Source of the DNA: CAZSNT01 sp964607765
Lineage (GTDB): Bacteria > Verrucomicrobiota > Lentisphaeria > Oligosphaerales > JABHEG01
DNA: 10,412 nt
Reading direction: 5' to 3'
Assembly (NCBI GenBank): GCA_964607765.1
Contig: CAZSNT010000256.1
Span: 1 to 10,412, forward strand
Shown one piece after another: positions 4,850-10,412 of the stretch. Positions within the stretch are counted from its first letter, which is position 1. Every line of letters begins with the position of its first letter. A model generated the notes under the pieces. It was not told the origin of the DNA and did not search any database. It saw nothing but the letters and a program-made list of their open reading frames with translations. The position numbers and the translations under genes were made by a program.

Positions 4850-7045
4850 ATGCAACCCATGCGTAAAATACCGTTTGCGGTCGACTCTGCTCTCCTCAGG
4901 GAGCTCGGGGAGCGCCTGGTAGGCAAGCCGCACATTGCATTAGCGGAACTGGTCAAGAATGCCTACGACGCAGATGCACACCGGGTGCTGATCAGATTCG
5001 GCCCTGACCGCATCGAGGTGATCGATGACGGGCATGGCATGGACGAGAATGAGTTCGCGGACTTCTGGATGCGAATAGGTTCGCCGCACAAGCAGAAGCA
5101 GGGGAGATCGCGTGGGCTCCAGCGCCCTCTGACGGGATCGAAGGGCATCGGTCGGCTGGCCGTTCAGTTCCTGGCGTCAAAGCTTGAGTTACATACAGTC
5201 TCCGATCGCGCCCCAGACACGGAACTCATCGCCCAGGTGGACTGGGAGGAGGCGGTCGCGGCAGGAGATATGGTCCGTGCCAACGCCCTTTACACCCAGT
5301 CAGATCCACGAAGCACATTTCCGGACGGCGGGCGCAATGGGACGCACATCACTCTGATGGGCCTCAATCAGGATTGGGACGCCAGCGCAGTTGAGGGATT
5401 GGCGAAGGAGATATGGCCCCTTCAGCCGCCTTTTAGGGCGAATCCAGATCTCTCAACTGGAGGCCAGCGTACATTCGTGGTTGAAGTAGAGAGTTCCGAT
5501 CCCGCCGCTGCAAAGCGGTTTCGCGAACAGATGAGCGCATACCTGAACATCTGGCATGCCCGTCTGGTGGGGCGCCTAGCGCCTGCGGAGAGCGACGACG
5601 ATGTACCCTCCGTGCGGTTGTCCTTGGAGTTTGCGGATGGCAGTCGAGTCAAGGAAACCTATGGCTTGACGGGGTGTCAACTGCAGAAGGCCAGCTTCGA
5701 GATCAGAGTCTATCACCTGAAGTACAAGCAGAGGTTCGGTATAAAGGTCGATGAGGCGCGTAAGTACCTGAACGAGTTCGGTGGTGTGCACGTCTATGAT
5801 GCCGGATTCCATCTGCCCTACTACGGACGAGAGCATGATTGGCTCGACATCGAGTTTGACCATTCGCACCGCCTCTCGCGCTCAAGACTACTCCCCGAAG
5901 AGCTTCAGGTGTCTGATGGGATGACCAATTTGCCGACGCAATCGCGGCTGTTTGGCATTGTGCATGTCAATACCACAGAGGAGCGTTCGGCAGCGGAGGC
6001 GGAAGGCGTTGACCGCAGAGGCCAGTATCTGAAAATCCAGGTGTCCAGGGACCGCCTTGTGGACAATCGAGCCTATACTGATTTGAAGGCGATTGTGCGG
6101 TGGGCGATAGACTTCTACGCAATGCAGGAGACGACTCGGAAGCTCACGGAGAAGAACATGGCCCGCGATACGGAGGACAGTCAGACTGTCTTCTCGCAGT
6201 TTGGGCAAGCCCTTGAGCATTACCGGGAGCAGATCCCCGATGATGTCTACTCAGACCTGTGCACCGCCTTCCAGGAAACAGTGAATGTGAGTCGGATGGA
6301 GTCAGAAGCGCTGTCTCGGCAGGCAGCTTTGTTGGGTAGTCTTGCTACAGCGGGGATGTCGGCAGTAGCGCTTGAGCATGAGATGAACAGACACAGTCGG
6401 GAACTGACAGCCATCGCGGCAGAACTGGGGGGACTAGAGACAGAGAATCCAGACACCTCCGCTCGTTTGTGCGAGCTTGGCACTCGTCTGTCTGCCTGGC
6501 TTGACCATACCAAAGCGATGCGCGCGCTCTTTGCTCCACTGGCCAGGGAGGAGGATCGTGATAGACGGGAACGGCTGAGAGCGAAGCCAGTTGTCCTTCA
6601 GGTTGTTGACCAGCTTAGGTCGTTACTTCGTGGCGTTCGCTTTGACACGGATAGTCTGGACGGAGCGCTTCGGCTGCCAGCTGCTGCTTTCGCTGAATGG
6701 AGCTCCCTTTTCCAGAACGTGCTACTCAACGCCACCAACGCAATGATCGATAGCGATAGGCGCGAAATTCGGGTTAGGTCTTGCAGCAGAGGCGACGACA
6801 GATGTGTGGTCGTGGAAGACACCGGCTGTGGGGTGGATCCCAATGATGCGGGTGAGCTCTTTGCCCCCTTCGTGCGCAAGCTCACTATCTCCCCGGATAG
6901 GCGCGCCCTGGGGTACGGGGGAAGTGGACTGGGGCTTGCGATAGTTCGCCTGATCGCCAGCAATGCCGGCTGTCAGGTCTCGTTCGTCTCTCCCGACGGT
7001 GACTACTCGACTGCTTTCCGCCTTAGCTGGAGTGAAAGACGATGA
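4850..7045 (+). CDS. dual GHKL ATPase / histidine kinase-like protein (first gene of putative defence operon)
   Basis: The 731-aa protein carries two separate GHKL ATP-binding domains. The N-terminal one is MORC/Hsp90/MutL-like: N-box ELVKNAYDADA with E33 and N37, DDGHGM at 59-64, and GSKGIGR at 96-102. A roughly 250-residue middle region probably includes the partnering S5-type fold. A helical stretch (about 430-560) follows, with an H-box-like ALEHEMNRHS (His about 510) resembling a histidine kinase dimerisation domain. The C-terminal HATPase_c domain has N-box QNVLLNATNA (about 622-631), DTGCG (657-661) and GYGGSGLGLA (688-697). Both ATPases look intact. There are no membrane segments, so any signal is sensed in the cytosol. 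ATG at 4850 is chosen; TTG at 4847 and ATG at 4859 are alternatives, and no strong ribosome binding site decides. The stop overlaps the next start (ATGA). Likely role, inferred: ATP-dependent sensor/clamp and kinase for the downstream receiver-like protein. Confidence 0.9.
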   Translation: MQPMRKIPFAVDSALLRELGERLVGKPHIALAELVKNAYDADAHRVLIRFGPDRIEVIDDGHGMDENEFADFWMRIGSPHKQKQGRSRGLQRPLTGSKGIGRLAVQFLASKLELHTVSDRAPDTELIAQVDWEEAVAAGDMVRANALYTQSDPRSTFPDGGRNGTHITLMGLNQDWDASAVEGLAKEIWPLQPPFRANPDLSTGGQRTFVVEVESSDPAAAKRFREQMSAYLNIWHARLVGRLAPAESDDDVPSVRLSLEFADGSRVKETYGLTGCQLQKASFEIRVYHLKYKQRFGIKVDEARKYLNEFGGVHVYDAGFHLPYYGREHDWLDIEFDHSHRLSRSRLLPEELQVSDGMTNLPTQSRLFGIVHVNTTEERSAAEAEGVDRRGQYLKIQVSRDRLVDNRAYTDLKAIVRWAIDFYAMQETTRKLTEKNMARDTEDSQTVFSQFGQALEHYREQIPDDVYSDLCTAFQETVNVSRMESEALSRQAALLGSLATAGMSAVALEHEMNRHSRELTAIAAELGGLETENPDTSARLCELGTRLSAWLDHTKAMRALFAPLAREEDRDRRERLRAKPVVLQVVDQLRSLLRGVRFDTDSLDGALRLPAAAFAEWSSLFQNVLLNATNAMIDSDRREIRVRSCSRGDDRCVVVEDTGCGVDPNDAGELFAPFVRKLTISPDRRALGYGGSGLGLAIVRLIASNAGCQVSFVSPDGDYSTAFRLSWSERR

Positions 7046-8268
7046 GAAGTCTGATCCTCATCTACGACGACGACGCAGGTACAGGCTGTCGCTATAGGGA
7101 ACGCCTGCAGGCACTTGACGTTGTGGCCGCTCAGTTCGACGTTCAATGCGTCGACAAGGAATGTCTCCATGCCACCGTCCAGGAACTTGAGCGGCGGAGG
7201 ACCGCTGCCAGGAAGGGGAACGAGGGACAGGACACCTGCACGGAGTGCTCATTCGACAGGGCTGACATCTTGTTCCTGGATTTCGACCTGGTGGAAGCAG
7301 GCTCCCTAGGCCTGATGACGGGAGAGGCGTTGGCCTATCTTGCCCGATGTTACTCTCGGTGCGGAGCTATCGTTGCCCTTAACCAGTTCGGTGACAACAC
7401 GTTTGACCTGACTCTGAAGGGGCATCCCGAGTCCTACGCTGACCTCAATATTGGGAGTTCCCAGATTGACCAGAGTGGGCTATGGCGATCTACTTGGGAT
7501 GGACTCCGTCCCTGGGGCTGGCCCCTCCTGCCCGACCTTGTAGTCAAGTATCGCCAGAGAGTGGAAGAGCTTCTCGCGACCGGCCTTGACCGCCCCATTG
7601 TTGATCTCCTCGGTATACCAACCGCGGTGTCTGAGTTGTTGCCGCGCTCAACAGCCGAATTCATCACAAAGAGGGGGGGGCTAGAGGACACAACGGCCAG
7701 GGAGTTCGTCATGACTTCGGGGAGTGGCCTTCGCGGCCGTGACCTGCCGTTCGGCGAGGAGGCAGTAGCTCGAATAGCCGCTGCCCGGGTTTCCAAGTGG
7801 TTGGAGAGGCACGTCTTGCCCGGTCAGGACGTTCTCGTAGACGCGCCCCACCTGGCATCACGCTACCCGAGCTTACTTACGGGTGATCCAGCCACGCTTG
7901 AGGCCTGGAGTCAGACCGTCGCGCTGACCGAGGAGGCCGGCCTGGGCATGGACACGGCTAAGATCACGGCTGCAGCACTCGCCAAGCGCCAGTGGCTATC
8001 ACGCCCTGTCTGGCTTTGGAGTCACGTATCTCGGTGTGAGGAAATTGCCGAGGTGGTCGATCCCTGGTCAGCCGCTAGCCCCGCCTTCGCTTTCTGCGAA
8101 GACATCTCGGGTTTCGTACCCCAAGCAGCGGCTCGGCAGTTCGTTGCGGAACTCCCGTCTCCCTTCGCGCGGCGTTGGGTAGTTGACCCGAACTCCCAAG
8201 AAGGGGCGGCGTACTCCCAGGGGCTCGGGGATGTTCAATACAGCCCTTCAATACGCTTTTCTCTGTAG
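7042..8268 (+). CDS. receiver-like (REC) protein with large unrecognised C-terminal region
   Basis: The first roughly 130 of 408 residues look like a diverged phosphoreceiver domain: LILIYDDD (acidic D9-D11 after strand 1), RADILFLDFDL with D80 at the phospho-acceptor position, TGEALAYLAR as the following helix, and IVALNQF as strand 4. The usual Thr/Ser at the end of strand 4 is replaced (N114). A candidate conserved Lys is K126 in LTLKG, but its register is uncertain. A 36-residue insert including CTEC (66-69) separates helix 2 and strand 3. The remaining 270 residues show no motif I recognise, only conserved-looking pieces such as PWGWPLLPDLVVKY and VLVDAPHLASRYPSLL. The ATG overlaps the kinase stop by four bases, with GGAGTGA just upstream, so stoichiometric coupled translation with the kinase is expected. 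A run of eight G at 7673-7680 lies in the coding frame. It probably acts as the kinase's partner; DNA binding is not evident. Confidence 0.8.
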   Translation: MRSLILIYDDDAGTGCRYRERLQALDVVAAQFDVQCVDKECLHATVQELERRRTAARKGNEGQDTCTECSFDRADILFLDFDLVEAGSLGLMTGEALAYLARCYSRCGAIVALNQFGDNTFDLTLKGHPESYADLNIGSSQIDQSGLWRSTWDGLRPWGWPLLPDLVVKYRQRVEELLATGLDRPIVDLLGIPTAVSELLPRSTAEFITKRGGLEDTTAREFVMTSGSGLRGRDLPFGEEAVARIAAARVSKWLERHVLPGQDVLVDAPHLASRYPSLLTGDPATLEAWSQTVALTEEAGLGMDTAKITAAALAKRQWLSRPVWLWSHVSRCEEIAEVVDPWSAASPAFAFCEDISGFVPQAAARQFVAELPSPFARRWVVDPNSQEGAAYSQGLGDVQYSPSIRFSL

Positions 8269-8274
8269 CGGGTG

Positions 8275-9117
8275 ATGACCAGCATAAACATCGATCAGGA
8301 AGCCACGCTGCTCGGACAGCTGTTGCTCTGGCTGTGGGAGCACTATCCCAAGCCCTGGGAGGAGCGGTACGGGTCCCAGCGGGCCCAGCGCATCTCCGCC
8401 TCTCTTATCAGCAGAGTACTGACCTTTGGGGACACGGTAGCTCTAGAGCGTGTGATCCCGTCGGCGACTCGCAGGAGGAGCGACCTTGAAGGCTACAGTC
8501 TCTTCCTCCAACCCGTTGAGGCTGGCACCAGGACTCTTGTTCCCATTCTCTCGCTCAAATGCGACTTCGATCGGAGCCCAATACCAGAGACCAGATTCTA
8601 TCTGAGGCTCTTTTACGCCACGGACGGCTCGCAGAACCAGTCAATATGTGACCTAGGCCTGCGATTCGAGACACCGGAGGGTGTCCAAGAGGGGGCAGGG
8701 GACGGAGTTCACGACTTCTACCACTCGCAGCTTGTGTGTTCGCGGACCAAGTCACCAGATGGTAGCCCGGCGTTGTGGCTCCCTGATGTCCAGCCGTCAT
8801 TTCCTGTAGATGCGCGGACCCCGGTACAGCTGTTCCTGTGTTCGCTGATCTCAGTCTATGGCCTCAGGATCCTTGACGAATTGGCGGTGGCGAACAAGCA
8901 GCTTGGGGGAATGTTGGTTCAGCATATGGCCGGGCTGTCAGCATGGCGAGACCGGCCGACGTACTGGAGAGTTGATCGTCCGTCCGGGCCCAAGTACTTC
9001 AAGGTCTGGGGGAACTTACCTTCGCTCAGAATCAGGTATTCCGGCTCAGGAGTAGCGAGAATCGATGCGGGCGAGTACCGGGACCAGGATGCGACCAGCA
9101 GGTTCGACTGGCCCTGA
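8275..9117 (+). CDS. hypothetical protein, third gene of the operon
   Basis: I do not recognise this 280-aa protein. It has no signal peptide or membrane helix, no nucleotide-binding motif and no obvious nuclease triad. The first 40 residues are helical and Trp-rich (LLLWLWEHYPKPWEERYG). The middle is a beta-rich segment (YSLFLQPVEAGTRTLVPIL, FYLRLFYAT, CDLGLRFETPEG), followed by HDFYHSQLV and a helical region with two closely spaced Leu-rich stretches around residue 180. The ending is basic and aromatic (YWRVDRPSGPKYFKVWGNLP). ATG at 8275 is taken; the overlapping GTG at 8272 is possible. The gene starts six bases after the receiver-like gene stops and ends 50 bases before the likely endonuclease start, so it is an integral operon member. 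It may be an adaptor between the signalling pair and the nuclease, or a second effector; nothing in the sequence decides. Confidence 0.75.
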   Translation: MTSINIDQEATLLGQLLLWLWEHYPKPWEERYGSQRAQRISASLISRVLTFGDTVALERVIPSATRRRSDLEGYSLFLQPVEAGTRTLVPILSLKCDFDRSPIPETRFYLRLFYATDGSQNQSICDLGLRFETPEGVQEGAGDGVHDFYHSQLVCSRTKSPDGSPALWLPDVQPSFPVDARTPVQLFLCSLISVYGLRILDELAVANKQLGGMLVQHMAGLSAWRDRPTYWRVDRPSGPKYFKVWGNLPSLRIRYSGSGVARIDAGEYRDQDATSRFDWP

Positions 9118-9167
9118 CTGGGACGTTGCCGCGTGCGCGGCTCGTGGCACAGACGCCGGAGAGACGA

Positions 9168-10352
9168 GTGTGTGCAGCAAGGACCATCCGGTTTGACCGA
9201 ATAGAGGCAGCCGACCTGTTCGTGGATGCCGTCTACGAAGGCGAACGGTATGAGCATGGGTGGCGTGATCCCCTGCAGGAGATGTTCTCCGCGGGGGTCC
9301 AAGGCGGTTTCCGGTACAAAGGGTCAATGTCATCCGGTGTTCAGCTCTGTGTCTTGTACTCAAGCCTAGCAGATCTGGACTGGCCGGACTCCATCGACTT
9401 TGCTCAAGGGCTGTTCACGTACTACGGCGACAACAAGAAGCCGGGACACGGACTCCACGATACGAAGCGCAAAGGGAATGAACTGCTGCGTCGCAGCTTT
9501 GCCTGGCTCCATTCTGGTGCCAGGGAGCTGATTCCTCCATTCTTCGTCTTCACGAAGGGTGTCCGGGGACGTGATGTCATATTTCGCGGCCTCGCCGTTC
9601 CTGGAGCTCACGACCTTGGTCAGACCGAAGACTTGGTCGCAATCTGGAAGACAGCGAACGGCCAGCGGTTCATGAACTACAGGGCTGTTTTCACCATTCT
9701 CGATGTGCCGTGCGTCCGCCGAGCCTGGATAGACGACCTTGTAGCCGGAGAGGATCCCGGGGCGAACGCTCCCAGAGCCTGGCGAAAGTGGGTAGTGGCA
9801 GGCAGCTATGCTCCGCTTCTCGCCCCCGTTTCTCGTCAACACCGAACCAGAGAGGAGCAACTGCCAGAGACAACCGAAGAGCAGGGCGTTCTCCAGGTGC
9901 TCATCCGTTTCCTCAAGACGCACCCGGACCGCGAATACGCCTTCGAGGCCTGTGCCGTCGACATCGCCAGAATGATCGACGGGAACATCGCGTCGTGTGA
10001 CCTGACCCGTCGGTGGCGCGATGGTGGGCGTGATGCCGTGGGGCAGTATCGGATCGGCACAGAAAGCACGAACATCAACGTTGATTTCGCTCTTGAGGCC
10101 AAATGCAAGAGTGCAGAGAACGGTTCCGGGGTAAGAGAAACATCACGGCTTCTCTCCAGGCTGCGGCATCGTCAGTTTGGGGTGTTTGTGACCACTTCAT
10201 ACGTGAACACACAAGCCTACCAGGAGATCATCGAGGATGGTCATCCGGTCCTTATTCTTGCAGGGCGTGACATAGCCCAGGCCCTCATCCGACAAGGTCA
10301 CCGGACGCCGGACGAGGTGCAGAAGTGGCTCAGAGCCAAATATGCCAGGTGA
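9168..10352 (+). CDS. modification-dependent restriction endonuclease, AspBHI-like N-terminus with Mrr-type nuclease
   Basis: The 394-aa product has two parts. Residues about 10-210 match the AspBHI-type N-terminal recognition domain: ADLFVDAVYEG, DWPD (71-74), YYGDNKKPGHGLHDT (from about 85), the GN of KGNELLRRSF, PPFFVFTKG (from 123), and FRGLAVPG. Residues about 245-394 form an Mrr-like PD-(D/E)XK domain with FEACAVDIARMI, DGGRDAVG (D289 as metal ligand) and VDFALEAKCK (E310, K312), then RLRHRQFGVFVTTSYVN. AspBHI-family enzymes cut DNA containing 5-methylcytosine and act without a partner methyltransferase; none is seen here. GTG at 9168 is chosen because GGAG (9158-9161) lies six bases upstream and it gives the family-like N-terminus MCAARTIRFDRI. 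A TTG at 9126 would add 14 unlike residues. All catalytic residues appear present. Whether it cuts modified DNA, and which modification, is inferred from family. Confidence 0.88.
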   Translation: MCAARTIRFDRIEAADLFVDAVYEGERYEHGWRDPLQEMFSAGVQGGFRYKGSMSSGVQLCVLYSSLADLDWPDSIDFAQGLFTYYGDNKKPGHGLHDTKRKGNELLRRSFAWLHSGARELIPPFFVFTKGVRGRDVIFRGLAVPGAHDLGQTEDLVAIWKTANGQRFMNYRAVFTILDVPCVRRAWIDDLVAGEDPGANAPRAWRKWVVAGSYAPLLAPVSRQHRTREEQLPETTEEQGVLQVLIRFLKTHPDREYAFEACAVDIARMIDGNIASCDLTRRWRDGGRDAVGQYRIGTESTNINVDFALEAKCKSAENGSGVRETSRLLSRLRHRQFGVFVTTSYVNTQAYQEIIEDGHPVLILAGRDIAQALIRQGHRTPDEVQKWLRAKYAR

Positions 10353-10412
10353 ATCCCTGTCGCCGCCGAGATAGGACTTTCCGATAGGGCCGTTTCTTCT
10401 TCTTCGTAATCT
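10353..10412. other. unassigned sequence after the endonuclease gene
   Basis: The last 60 bases contain no open frame that can be supported and no clear terminator hairpin; they end in a pyrimidine-rich TTTCTTCTTCTTCG stretch. The operon's 3' boundary cannot be judged from here. Confidence 0.5.

Noticed and set aside
4653..4850. 65-codon plus-strand open frame ending on the first operon gene (TGATG overlap)
   Set aside because: It begins at a GTG with no good ribosome binding site, its protein looks like read-through of structured leader DNA, and it crosses the inverted-repeat boxes. The stop/start overlap is probably chance, though it was considered as a leader peptide.
9366..9923. 185-codon open frame on the minus strand
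   Set aside because: It lies antisense to the AspBHI-like endonuclease and shows no family motif.

Overview
The window is about 10.4 kb of moderately GC-rich bacterial DNA (roughly 60% G+C by eye). A run of exactly 100 N (3788-3887) marks it as a scaffolded draft or metagenome assembly. No gene pins the taxon. The DUF4143-type ATPase and the small tandem GIY-YIG cassettes beside tRNA-like sequence suit a soil or aquatic phylum such as Gemmatimonadota, Acidobacteriota or a relative, but that is a guess. All protein-coding genes lie on the plus strand except the small GIY-YIG genes.

Left part (1-3616). The probable tail of an upstream gene ends at 35. It is followed by a translationally coupled pair: an unrecognised 330-aa protein and a radical SAM protein of the spore-photoproduct-lyase/COG1533 type (overlap GTGA at 1076-1079). 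A separate gene follows, with its own possible promoter and a palindrome, and encodes an AAA-type ATPase with a C-terminal DUF4143/nuclease-fold region.

Middle (3617-4849). This is a repeat-rich junction. At least two tandem copies of a roughly 316-bp module each carry a minus-strand GIY-YIG nuclease gene; the first copy is cut by the N gap. The array ends in a near-perfect 21-bp hairpin enclosing a tRNA-like D-arm. A minus-strand tRNA 3' end (T-arm, acceptor strand and encoded CCA, 4292-4319) abuts it with no tRNA body, which looks like the leftover half of a tRNA attachment site. Beyond it are four 10-bp phased repeats, a pair of 11-bp-spaced repeats, and a roughly 400-bp leader with several inverted repeats but no convincing gene.

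Right part (4850-10352). A tight four-gene operon encodes: (1) a 731-aa protein with two GHKL ATPase domains, an N-terminal MORC/Hsp90-like one and a C-terminal histidine-kinase-like one with an H-box; (2) a 408-aa protein with a degenerate response-regulator receiver domain and a large unrecognised C-terminal region; (3) an unrecognised 280-aa protein; (4) a restriction endonuclease with an AspBHI-like N-terminal recognition domain and an Mrr-type PD-(D/E)XK C-terminal domain. No methyltransferase or specificity gene accompanies them.

Working model (inference): 4292 marks the left end of a genomic island integrated at a tRNA gene. Its first cargo is a defence operon in which a dual-ATPase sensor kinase and a receiver-like partner gate a modification-dependent (type IV-like) endonuclease. 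The third protein would be an adaptor, a second sensor or an effector. The intact tRNA and the integrase would then lie to the right of this window.
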